A stretch of 64,000 nucleotides of DNA from Ewingella allii (lineage in GTDB: Bacteria; Pseudomonadota; Gammaproteobacteria; Enterobacterales; Enterobacteriaceae), in NCBI RefSeq assembly GCF_044430645.1, contig NZ_JAWUDN010000005.1:248001-312000 (forward strand), written 5' to 3'. Positions 53,036 through 61,503 of the stretch are shown piece after piece; the stretch's first letter is position 1; each line of letters begins with the position of its first letter. The position numbers were made by a program, and so were the translations under genes. Under the pieces are notes generated by a model. It was not told the origin of the DNA and ran no database searches. It saw only the letters and a list, made by a program, of their open reading frames with translations.

Positions 53036-55142
53036 TACATTCAACTATATTATCCAAAAAATGAATTTTGGATTTAAAAGAAAAGTTCCGCATATTCTGC
53101 AAACTGAAATGTCTGAATGCGGCTTGGCTTGTCTGGCGATGATTTGCGGCTATTATGGCCTGAATATCGACATGTTTAATTTCCGCCAGAAATTTTCAGT
53201 TTCCAGCCAGGGTGCGACCTTAAATGCGATTGTCCAGTCAGCGACGGCGGTGAATTTAAAAAGCCGCTCGCTGGCGCTTGATATGGATGAAATTAAACAG
53301 CTTAAACTGCCATGCATATTGCACTGGGATATGAATCACTTCGTGGTATTGGTGGCAGTGAAACGCTCTGGCTATGTGGTTCACGACCCGGCTTTTGGTA
53401 AGCGGGTTATCTCCCATCAGGATATGTCTAAGCATTTTACCGGCGTAGCCCTGGAATTGTGGCCCGACAGTAAGTTTCAAAAAGAGACGCTGAAAACCCG
53501 CGTCAAGCTGCTCGACTTAGCAAGAAGCGTTGTCGGTTTGAAGCGCGCGTTAACCAAGATATTCTTCCTCTCAATTGTGATTGAAGCCATCAACCTACTG
53601 ACGCCAGTGGGCACCCAGCTGGTGATGGACCATGTGATTCAGGCCAAGGACCTCGGCCTGCTTTCGGTTATCTGTATCGGCTTGCTCACGGCCATTATTT
53701 TTAGCTCCTTTGTCAGCATGCTGCGCGGCTGGGTGTCGCTGGTTATCGGCTCGCTGATTGATGTGCAATGGAAAAACTCCTTCTTCGATCACCTGATTCG
53801 CTTGCCCCTCTCTTTCTTTGAGAAGCGCCATCTTGGCGATATTCAGTCACGCTTTAGCTCGCTAGATACCATCCGCAGCACTTTCACCAACAGCATTATC
53901 GGTGGGGTGATTGATGGCATCATGACTATTGGCCTGATTGGGATGATGGTGGCCTACGGCGGCTGGCTATGTTGGGTGGTGGTTGGCTTTACCGCCCTTT
54001 ACGCCATCATGCGTCTGGCAACGTATGATTTTTACCGTCGACTGTCGGAAGAGAAAATTGTTAAAGACGCCAAGGCGGGTTCCCACTTTATGGAAACCCT
54101 CTACGGTGTGGCCACCATTAAGGCGCTGGGGCTGAACCACAAGCGTTCGCGTTTTTGGCTGAATCTGAATATTGATGCCACCAATACCGGCATCCGCCTC
54201 AACCGATTCACCATGCTGTTTGGCGGTATTAATACCTTTATTACCGCCATTGATCAGGTGGCTATTCTCTGGCTCGGTGCCGCGATGGTGGTGGATAATG
54301 CCATGACGCTGGGGATGTTTATGGCGTTCAATGCATACCGTGGGCAGTTCTCCGGCCGCGCTTCCAACCTTATTGACCTGTTTCTACAGCTGCGCATGTT
54401 ATCGCTACATAACGACAGGATCTCCGACATTGTCTTTACTGAGGCTGAGCAAGAGGCGCCGGCGCGTCAGGTCTTCCCGCCAAACAAGCCCATCTCTTTT
54501 GAAGTTAAAGGACTCGGTTTTCAGTATGACGATTTATCTCGCCCGGTATTCAGCGAGTTGAGTTTCAACATTGAACCTGGCGATAGCGTGGCGATTGTCG
54601 GCCCATCCGGGGTAGGTAAAACCACCTTACTGAAGGTGATGACCGGCTTATTGCCTCCAAGTCAGGGGACGGTGCTGGCCGACGGACTCGACATTAATAA
54701 GATTGGCGTGAACAACTACCGGGAAAGCATTTCCTGCGTGTTACAGGAAGATAAGCTGTTTTCCGGCTCCATTGCCGACAATATCGTCAGTTTTGATGTG
54801 GAACCGGACCGTGAACTGATGCTGGCTTGCGCGGTATATTGCAATATTCATAATGAAATTATGCAGATGTCGATGGGTTATGAGACGTTGATTGGCGAGC
54901 TGGGCAGCGGGCTGTCCGGCGGGCAGAAGCAGAGGCTGTTAATTGCCCGCGCACTGTATCGCAAGCCGAATATTATCTTTATGGATGAAGCGACCAGCCA
55001 TCTTGATTTGGACAACGAGGAGATCATCAACAAATCGATTTCCCAGTTGCAGATCACTCGCATTATCGTGGCGCACCGGCCATCGACGATTGCTTCCGCC
55101 AATCGAGTGATCACCTTGGGGGTAGCCATTCCTGCGCCCTAG
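53025..55142 (+). CDS. CvaB-type peptidase C39/ABC exporter for double-glycine peptides
   Basis: 705-aa bifunctional exporter. N-terminal C39 cysteine peptidase with Cys32 (EMSECGLACLAM), His105 (HWDMNHFVVL) and Asp121 (VVHDPAFGK), all intact. Six transmembrane helices follow (about residues 165-440), then the ATPase domain: Walker A GPSGVGKTTL near 526, signature GLSGGQKQR near 630, Walker B NIIFMDEATSHLD. It would cleave leaders after Gly-Ala during export. Homologue of CvaB/MchF/MceG-type exporters. No gene of the island follows it; pabA is next. Confidence 0.94.
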   Translation: MKNNTFNYIIQKMNFGFKRKVPHILQTEMSECGLACLAMICGYYGLNIDMFNFRQKFSVSSQGATLNAIVQSATAVNLKSRSLALDMDEIKQLKLPCILHWDMNHFVVLVAVKRSGYVVHDPAFGKRVISHQDMSKHFTGVALELWPDSKFQKETLKTRVKLLDLARSVVGLKRALTKIFFLSIVIEAINLLTPVGTQLVMDHVIQAKDLGLLSVICIGLLTAIIFSSFVSMLRGWVSLVIGSLIDVQWKNSFFDHLIRLPLSFFEKRHLGDIQSRFSSLDTIRSTFTNSIIGGVIDGIMTIGLIGMMVAYGGWLCWVVVGFTALYAIMRLATYDFYRRLSEEKIVKDAKAGSHFMETLYGVATIKALGLNHKRSRFWLNLNIDATNTGIRLNRFTMLFGGINTFITAIDQVAILWLGAAMVVDNAMTLGMFMAFNAYRGQFSGRASNLIDLFLQLRMLSLHNDRISDIVFTEAEQEAPARQVFPPNKPISFEVKGLGFQYDDLSRPVFSELSFNIEPGDSVAIVGPSGVGKTTLLKVMTGLLPPSQGTVLADGLDINKIGVNNYRESISCVLQEDKLFSGSIADNIVSFDVEPDRELMLACAVYCNIHNEIMQMSMGYETLIGELGSGLSGGQKQRLLIARALYRKPNIIFMDEATSHLDLDNEEIINKSISQLQITRIIVAHRPSTIASANRVITLGVAIPAP

Positions 55143-55317
55143 TCGAATAATCTGACGCGAAGCGGCCTGGCTGGTTTCACAATACCTTCTGCTTGTGCAA
55201 GAATGCCCGCACTTATTTAGGTAAAAGCCAGGTCGAAAATGAATTGCGTGGATTGCTGTAGATATCTGAGTGTAGATGAAGCTGAATGTTTTTACTTATC
55301 AGTGGGATACCTCTGAA

Positions 55318-55893
55318 ATGCTGCTGCTCATCGACAACTACGACTCCTTTACCTACAACCTGTATCAATATTTTTGCGAGCTGGGTGCCGACGTTTTAGT
55401 TAAGCGTAACGATCAACTCAGCCTCGCCGACATTGAGCAGTTGGCTCCTTCCCATCTGGTTATCTCGCCCGGCCCTTGTACCCCAGACGACGCGGGCATC
55501 TCCCTCGCCGCCATCACCCATTTTGCCCAAAAGCTGCCGATTTTGGGCGTCTGCCTTGGTCATCAGGCTATGGCGCAGGCCTTTGGCGGCCGCGTGGTGC
55601 GTGCCCGAAAGGCGGTACACGGCAAAACCTCGTCTATTCGCCACAACGGAGAAAGCGTTTTTCGGGGTTTAAACAACCCGCTGACCGTCACCCGCTATCA
55701 CTCCCTTATCGTTACCCCTGAAAGCCTGCCGGACTGTTTCACTCTCACCGCGTGGACTGAGCGCGATGGTCATCCCGATGAGATCATGGGCATCGCCCAT
55801 AAGCAGCTTCCTCTTCATGGGGTGCAGTTCCATCCCGAAAGCATCCTCAGCGAACAGGGCCACCAGCTGTTAGATAATTTTCTTAAGATTTAA
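55318..55893 (+). CDS. pabA: Aminodeoxychorismate synthase component II (PabA)
   Basis: 191-aa glutamine amidotransferase subunit that supplies ammonia to PabB for folate synthesis. Class I triad: Cys79 in LGVCLGHQ, with His and Glu in GVQFHPESILSE. The frame is open 14 codons upstream, but MLLLIDNYDSFTYN is the conserved start. The similarity to TrpG is family-wide; the context (fic, argD) shows PabA. The 175 bases before it hold the right edge of the island and presumably a promoter. Confidence 0.96.
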   Translation: MLLLIDNYDSFTYNLYQYFCELGADVLVKRNDQLSLADIEQLAPSHLVISPGPCTPDDAGISLAAITHFAQKLPILGVCLGHQAMAQAFGGRVVRARKAVHGKTSSIRHNGESVFRGLNNPLTVTRYHSLIVTPESLPDCFTLTAWTERDGHPDEIMGIAHKQLPLHGVQFHPESILSEQGHQLLDNFLKI

Positions 55894-56073
55894 TGGCTTA
55901 ACTCCCCCTTTAGAATTTCTTCCCTGCAAAGGCAGATTTCCGTTTGCTTGTGGGTGATTTATTATGCATATTTTATGACTATATTTTCACATCCGTGTCG
56001 GCTGTGGATCTCTCTGCACCATGCTTGTTAGCAACAAGCTATGTCAGGCAATGTATTGAAGGGGATGTAAATA

Positions 56074-57288
56074 ATGGCGGAAAAATCAGCGGTAACGCGT
56101 CAAGATCACGATCGGACTATTTTGCCGGTTTATGCACCAGCGCAGTTCATTCCGGTGAAAGGGAAAGGCAGCCGCGTTTGGGATCAGCAGGGTACCGAGT
56201 ATGTTGATTTTGCGGGCGGTATTGCGGTCACCGCGCTGGGGCATTGCCATCCGGTGTTAGTGAAAGCGTTGCATGAGCAGGGTGAAACCCTGTGGCATGT
56301 GAGTAACGTCTTCACCAATGAACCGGCATTACGACTGGCGCAGAAGCTGATCGACGCGACCTTTGCCGATCGCGTATTTTTTGCTAACTCTGGCGCCGAG
56401 GCCAACGAGGCCGCCTTTAAGCTGGCACGCTACTACGCCGCGCATCGCCACAGCCCTTATAAAAGCAAAATCATTGCCTTCCACAACGCCTTCCACGGCC
56501 GCACTTTCTTCACCGTTACCGTGGGCGGGCAGCCGAAATACTCCGACGGCTTTGGTCCAAAACCTGCCGACATAGTCCATGTGCCTTTCAACGATCTCGA
56601 CGCCGTTAAAGCCGTGATTGATGACCACACCTGCGCCATCGTGGTCGAGCCGGTACAGGGCGAAGGCGGTGTTACGCCTGCCACGCAAGAGTTCATGCAA
56701 GGTCTGCGCGAACTGTGCGATAAGCATCAAGCCTTGTTGGTGCTCGACGAAGTTCAAACCGGCATGGGCCGTTCCGGCAAGCTGTTCAGCTATATGCATT
56801 ACGGCGTGAAGCCGGACATTATCACCACCGCAAAAGCGCTGGGCGGCGGTTTCCCAGTCAGCGCGATGCTGGCAACGGAAGAAGTGGCGTCAGTCATGGA
56901 GCCGGGCAAGCACGGCACCACCTACGGCGGCAACCCACTGGCCTGCGCCGTGGCTGGTGCCGCGCTAGATATTATTAACACGCCAGAGGTATTGTCGGGC
57001 GTGGCGGAGCGCCGCGAGAAATTCATTCAGGCGCTGGAAGCGATTAATGAAGAGTTCGGCCTGTTCAAATCTCTGCGCGGGCAGGGGCTGCTGATTGGCG
57101 CCGAGCTTGCCGACACCTATAAAAACCGCGCCGGTGATTTCCTCAAAGCCGCCGCCGAATCCGGTTTAATGATACTGGTCGCCGGCCCGAACGTGATCCG
57201 TTTCGCGCCATCGCTGGTAATTGAGTTTGCTGATATCAGAGAAGGGATGGAGCGCTTTAAGCAGGCCATTAGGAAGGTGGTGGCGTAG
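56074..57288 (+). CDS. argD: Acetylornithine/succinyldiaminopimelate aminotransferase
   Basis: 404-aa class III PLP aminotransferase acting in arginine and lysine synthesis. PLP-lysine is Lys254 in TTAKALGGGFPV; LDEVQTGMGRSG and FANSGAEANEAAFKLAR are the usual motifs. Catabolic AstC is close in sequence, but its position after pabA as in E. coli supports ArgD. The ATG has AAGGGGATG upstream. A TGCAT half of an ARG-like box lies near 55964, too weak to call. The palindromic element begins about 23 bases after the stop. Confidence 0.93.
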   Translation: MAEKSAVTRQDHDRTILPVYAPAQFIPVKGKGSRVWDQQGTEYVDFAGGIAVTALGHCHPVLVKALHEQGETLWHVSNVFTNEPALRLAQKLIDATFADRVFFANSGAEANEAAFKLARYYAAHRHSPYKSKIIAFHNAFHGRTFFTVTVGGQPKYSDGFGPKPADIVHVPFNDLDAVKAVIDDHTCAIVVEPVQGEGGVTPATQEFMQGLRELCDKHQALLVLDEVQTGMGRSGKLFSYMHYGVKPDIITTAKALGGGFPVSAMLATEEVASVMEPGKHGTTYGGNPLACAVAGAALDIINTPEVLSGVAERREKFIQALEAINEEFGLFKSLRGQGLLIGAELADTYKNRAGDFLKAAAESGLMILVAGPNVIRFAPSLVIEFADIREGMERFKQAIRKVVA

Positions 57289-57310
57289 GCGAGACGGACG
57301 CTTTTAACGT

Positions 57311-57884
57311 TAAGACCGTGGGCTCGCCGCCCACACTGGCCCAAAGGGTTTTAAACGAAACCCTTTGGAATCCTGCGTTTTCGCTGTTGGAAGACCGAGG
57401 CTGCGCAGGGTTGGAATGGACATGTTTCAGGCACCTTTGTGACAGCCGCGAAGAGCCGCCGCTTAGGCGGTTCCCTCGCTGCGGGATTACAACCCGCGTA
57501 AAAAGCCACGCGGTTTTCCACCTCTTGCTCGGCGTCACTTCTGAACGCGGCCTACTGGCTTCTACACCGTGCCGTTTCAGTGGAGTGCTATTCTGCTCCC
57601 CTAAATAGGCGAGGGAGCAAAGCAAAATCACTGAAACGGCACGGTTGAGATGCCTCAAAACCGCAGTCAAAAATGGCGCTGAGCGAATGGTTCGAGACCT
57701 ATGGCTCGAAGCCTGAAGCGAAGGTACCGCCTAAGCGGCGACATTTTGCGGTGGATAACGGAAGTACCTGAAACACGTCCGCCTAACGAGCGGAGCGCGC
57801 AGTAAAAGAGCCTGGGGGTCCAGGGGGCGGCGGCGATAGGCCGCCCCCTGGTCGGTGTGGGCCGATGCCCACGACCTTGACCTT
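57311..57884. repeat. Palindrome-rich intergenic repeat element, copy B
   Basis: Second copy of the 16909-17506 element, same orientation, between the convergent argD and yhfK stops. The left hairpin (57341-57351 / 57358-57368) and right hairpin (57820-57831 / 57840-57851, loop GGCGATAG) have different stem sequences from copy A but are fully paired. The long arms are 57457-57475 and 57723-57740. Unlike copy A it has a clean central hairpin, 57566-57582 with 57629-57645 (17 bp, perfect) and an inner TGCTCCC / GGGAGCA stem. The right end GTGTGGGCCGATGCCCACGA occurs once here. Confidence 0.85.
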
Positions 57885-57922
57885 GAAGTTGAATTGAAGA
57901 GCGCCCGCTGATCGCCATCTGC

Positions 57923-60004
57923 TCATCCCCCCTTAACGCGCCTCGTCAACCAAACCCCATGATGAGGGCGCTGTTTCCACGCGAGTGAAGAAATCGTGTG
58001 CATCACGCTGAGGTGCGACAGCACGCGGCGCAGGTGGCGTTCCATCTCGGTTATCGGCATGTCGGGGTGCAACTCGGGCGCGGCGAACAGGCTGTTTTCA
58101 CTACTTGGGCCATCGTAGGTCAGGCGCTGTTGGCAGCTTTGCAGCGCGATTTCGCAACGCTGTAGATAATCCATCGCTAACTGCGGGGTCAGCATATAGT
58201 GTTCGCGAGCCAGAATGGTCATGGCGTTGATATGCTCGACGATAAACTGGCTGTGGGTCACCCACAGACGCATATCGGCCAGATAGCGCGAATTAAAGCC
58301 CGGCTCCTGCATGGCCTGATTCAATGAGGTAAACAGCGCGTTATGAGCCTGATTGACCTTCATGCGCGCATAAGCCAGTTTCTCCGGGTCGGGGTCTTCC
58401 TCGAGCAGCAGGCGGATGGCGGTTTGGTCGCTCTCCAGCGCCTGATAGGCATTTTGCCGCAACAGCCCGCTCTGCCACTGCGGCCACAGCCACAGGGTGC
58501 CGCCGAAGGCCAGCGCGCAGCCAATCAGGGTGTCGATAAGCCTTGGGACGAGGAAGTGTGCGCCGTTCATCGCCAGCAGTTGCAGGGTGTACACCGCCGT
58601 CACCGTAATACCAATGGTCGCCAGCCCGTAGTTCTTGCGCAGCACGGTGTAAGACACCACGGTGATCACCAGCATGCTCAGTAGGGTAACGCTTTCGGGA
58701 AGCTGCAACTGCAACAGCCCCGAGGCGACCAGCAGCCCAACCAGCGTGCCGAGCGCACGGTGCTGGATCCGCACCCGCGTGGCGTTGTAGCCGTTTTGGC
58801 TGACCAACATCACCGTCATCAAAATCCAATAGGGCTTCGGCAAATTGAAAAACAGCCCGAGACTGCTGCCAATAGCCAGCATCACGCCCAGCCGGGCGGC
58901 ATTGCGTAGCGCGGCGGATTTAAAAGAGAGATAGCTTTTCAGCGCAGGCCAGAACGGCAGGCGGTTTTGCGTCTGCATTAGGTCGCGGCGGTAGAGTGGG
59001 CGCTGAGTGCGCAGCAAGCGAGCAATACGGCTAAAGTGGTAATAACAGAATTGGCCGACCGGGTTATCGCGATAGCGCGAGGCAATTTTCTCCAGCGCCG
59101 CGAGTTCATTGGTCATGTTGAAACGGTCCGAGCGGCGGTGATAGAGAATGTCATCGGCGATCACTCGCAGACGGGCGGCGATCACCTGCGCATTGCGGCG
59201 AATCACCGCCTCGGCGTGGCTCTCTTCCACCAGCTTCTGCACTTCTTCGGGCAAATGCAGGCTGACGGCGATGTGCTCCTGTAAATCGAGCGCCACCTGA
59301 AAACGCTGAAACAGCCTCTTGTGCTGGTGATGCCCCTGCTGCGGCAACATGTGCAATTGCTGGTAGAGCAGGGCGATCAGATCGATCACCTGCTGCTGGC
59401 GTTTCAGCAGCGGCGGCAGCGCGGTTTCCGGATCGGTGTGTTGGGTGAGCAGGCTGTATTTGGCTTCGAAATAGTCGGCCAGCTGGATATAAAGCTGGCT
59501 GAGGGTTTCGCGCATTGGTTGCTCTTCAGAGAGGCGAAACCAAACCCAGTTAAACAGCCCGTACCACGCAGTGCCGACGATATACAGCAGCGGCGCGTGC
59601 CAGATGGGCACCAGCCCGGCCATGCTCAGGGTGAAAATGGTGGCCACCAGCGCACCCGGCAGTAAACGCGCGTGCAGTGGGCCAATCTCGCCGGTCACGC
59701 CAATAATCAGCGCCAGCGATAACATAATAAGGGGCAGGGGAATGTGCCAATTCACCAGCATCAGTTGCAGCATCACGCTGCCGAATGCAAACAGAGAGCC
59801 GCCGACAATCAGGCGTTTGAAAAAGCGTTTGTGGGGAGTATCCAGACCAGAAATGTTGCAGCAGGCGGGCACCAGCGAGAACAGCAGGCCCATTTGCAAC
59901 TGGCCGAACATCCAGCCGATAGCGACCGGAATTGCCAGTACCAGCGTCTGGCGTAGCGCGTAGTTGACCTCGGGATGATAGAAAAACCGACGCCACAATC
60001 TCAT
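57923..60004 (-). CDS. yhfK: YccS/YhfK-family inner-membrane protein
   Basis: 693-aa membrane protein with two sets of about five to six transmembrane helices (roughly residues 20-165 and 370-510), each followed by a cytoplasmic domain, like the FUSC/aromatic acid exporter-like family. Function in E. coli is unknown. A TTG 9 codons upstream keeps the frame open, but MRLWRRFFYHPEVNYALRQT fits E. coli MWRRLIYHPDINYALRQT. Located next to crp as in E. coli. Confidence 0.93.
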   Translation of the reverse strand: MRLWRRFFYHPEVNYALRQTLVLAIPVAIGWMFGQLQMGLLFSLVPACCNISGLDTPHKRFFKRLIVGGSLFAFGSVMLQLMLVNWHIPLPLIMLSLALIIGVTGEIGPLHARLLPGALVATIFTLSMAGLVPIWHAPLLYIVGTAWYGLFNWVWFRLSEEQPMRETLSQLYIQLADYFEAKYSLLTQHTDPETALPPLLKRQQQVIDLIALLYQQLHMLPQQGHHQHKRLFQRFQVALDLQEHIAVSLHLPEEVQKLVEESHAEAVIRRNAQVIAARLRVIADDILYHRRSDRFNMTNELAALEKIASRYRDNPVGQFCYYHFSRIARLLRTQRPLYRRDLMQTQNRLPFWPALKSYLSFKSAALRNAARLGVMLAIGSSLGLFFNLPKPYWILMTVMLVSQNGYNATRVRIQHRALGTLVGLLVASGLLQLQLPESVTLLSMLVITVVSYTVLRKNYGLATIGITVTAVYTLQLLAMNGAHFLVPRLIDTLIGCALAFGGTLWLWPQWQSGLLRQNAYQALESDQTAIRLLLEEDPDPEKLAYARMKVNQAHNALFTSLNQAMQEPGFNSRYLADMRLWVTHSQFIVEHINAMTILAREHYMLTPQLAMDYLQRCEIALQSCQQRLTYDGPSSENSLFAAPELHPDMPITEMERHLRRVLSHLSVMHTISSLAWKQRPHHGVWLTRRVKGG

Positions 60005-60054
60005 GCGTTGCTGCTTAACACGCACTATCAATCAGTCTCCCTAGGCTCCAATAA

Positions 60055-60086
60055 AAACGGCGCGACAGTTGCCTGCCGCGCCGTTT
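60055..60086 (-). terminator. Rho-independent terminator of crp
   Basis: AAACGGCGCG / CGCGCCGTTT stem with a 12-base loop, and a T-run on the reverse strand (A-run at 60053-60057), 10 bases after the crp stop. Confidence 0.85.
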
Positions 60087-60095
60087 CTCAGGGAA

Positions 60096-60728
60096 TTAAC
60101 GTGTGCCGTAAACGACAATCGTTTTACCGTGAGCGGAGATCAGGCTCTGATCTTCCAGCATTTTTAGAATTCGACCAACGGTTTCGCGGGAGCAACCCAC
60201 GATCTGGCCAATTTCCTGACGAGTGATTTTGATCTGCATCCCGTCTGGGTGAGTCATCGCATCCGGTTGTTTTGCCAGATTCAGCAAGGTCTGCGCGATA
60301 CGGCCGGTAACGTCGAGGAAAGCCAGGTTACCGACTTTCTCAGAGGTTACTTGCAGGCGTGTCGCCATCTGAGCGGATAAGCGCATCAGAATGTCCGGAT
60401 TAACCTGAATCAACTGGCGGAATTTTTTATAGGAAATTTCAGCCACTTCGCAGGCAGTTTTTGCACGAACCCAAGCACTACGTTCCTGACCTTCTTCGAA
60501 GAGTCCCAGCTCGCCGATGAAGTCACCTTGATTCAGGTAGGACAGTATCATCTCTTTGCCTTCTTCATCTTTAATCAGGACGGCAACCGACCCTTTCACG
60601 ATGTAGTAAAGCGTTTCGGCCTTTTCACCTTGGTGAATCAGCGTACTTTTAGAAGGATACTTATGTATATGACAGTGAGACAGGAACCATTCGAGAGTAG
60701 GGTCTGTTTGTGGCTTGCCGAGAACCAT
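60096..60728 (-). CDS. crp: cAMP receptor protein CRP
   Basis: 210-aa global regulator, nearly identical to E. coli CRP. The cAMP-binding beta roll (GDFIGELGLFEEGQERSAWV, with Arg and Ser ligands), C-helix dimer interface and the recognition helix VGCSRETVGRILKML are complete. AGAGGATAATAGCAA before the ATG is the same type of leader as in E. coli. It should control malPQ, the beta-glucoside unit and other catabolic genes here. Confidence 0.98.
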   Translation of the reverse strand: MVLGKPQTDPTLEWFLSHCHIHKYPSKSTLIHQGEKAETLYYIVKGSVAVLIKDEEGKEMILSYLNQGDFIGELGLFEEGQERSAWVRAKTACEVAEISYKKFRQLIQVNPDILMRLSAQMATRLQVTSEKVGNLAFLDVTGRIAQTLLNLAKQPDAMTHPDGMQIKITRQEIGQIVGCSRETVGRILKMLEDQSLISAHGKTIVVYGTR

Positions 60729-61092
60729 TTGCTATTATCCTCTGTTGTTATCGCTGCCCAAAATCACAGGGCTCAGAGTTCCCTGTACGGCGTCTTTAAA
60801 TACGCGCCCTTTTAGCATATGAACTGTCCAGCAATGCTGCAAGCGGGAGTCGGAGTGAAACAAGAATCTGAATATTTCTGTTAACACCGTGGCTTCAGAG
60901 TGAAAACCACAAACCCATCACCGCAATTTACTGAAACAGTGTGTAACGGCTTTGTTTGTAGCACAGGTTTGCGCGGGTGTCTTCTGTTGTCTCGCTTCAG
61001 CATGATGGCGATCGGGTTACGTTGCCGGTTTTTTTCTAAAAGAGTAGTCTGAAGGAAATTTCTGCTTCATAAACGCATCAGGAGTATGGCAC
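60729..61092. promoter_or_regulatory. crp / yhfA divergent promoter region
   Basis: 364 bases without a gene. In E. coli this region carries crp autoregulation and a divergent promoter. I find only weak CRP-like half-sites (for example AGTGAAAACCACAAA near 60899) and no hairpin of note. Confidence 0.4.
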
Positions 61093-61500
61093 ATGCAGGC
61101 ACGGGTAAAATGGGTTGAAGGGCTGACATTTTTGGGTGAATCCGCCTCTGGACATCAGGTTCTGATGGACGGCAATGCGGGCGACAAGGCCCCAAGCCCG
61201 ATGGAAATGTTGCTGATGTCTGCGGGAGGTTGCAGCGCCATCGACGTGGTGTCGATTCTGCAAAAAGGTCGCAACGAGGTGCACAATTGCGAAGTGAAAC
61301 TGACCTCAGAACGCCGCGAAGAAGCACCGCGCCTGTTCACGCGCATCAACCTGCATTTTATTGTCAGCGGCAAAGATTTGACTGACAAAGTGGTCGAGCG
61401 CGCCGTGGCCTTGTCCGCCGAGAAATACTGTTCTGTTTCATTGATGCTGGGCAAAGCCGCCACCATCACCCACAGCTTTGAAATCGTCGAAGCGGAATAA
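61093..61500 (+). CDS. yhfA: OsmC/Ohr-family protein YhfA
   Basis: 135-aa OsmC-like protein, probable peroxide- or redox-related enzyme of unknown substrate. The family Cys are in MSAGGCSAIDVV (near residue 49) and EKYCSVSLML. Very similar to E. coli YhfA (134 aa). Divergent from crp; 3' end faces the LysR-type gene with 3 bases between stops. Confidence 0.94.
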   Translation: MQARVKWVEGLTFLGESASGHQVLMDGNAGDKAPSPMEMLLMSAGGCSAIDVVSILQKGRNEVHNCEVKLTSERREEAPRLFTRINLHFIVSGKDLTDKVVERAVALSAEKYCSVSLMLGKAATITHSFEIVEAE

Positions 61501-61503
61501 GCG

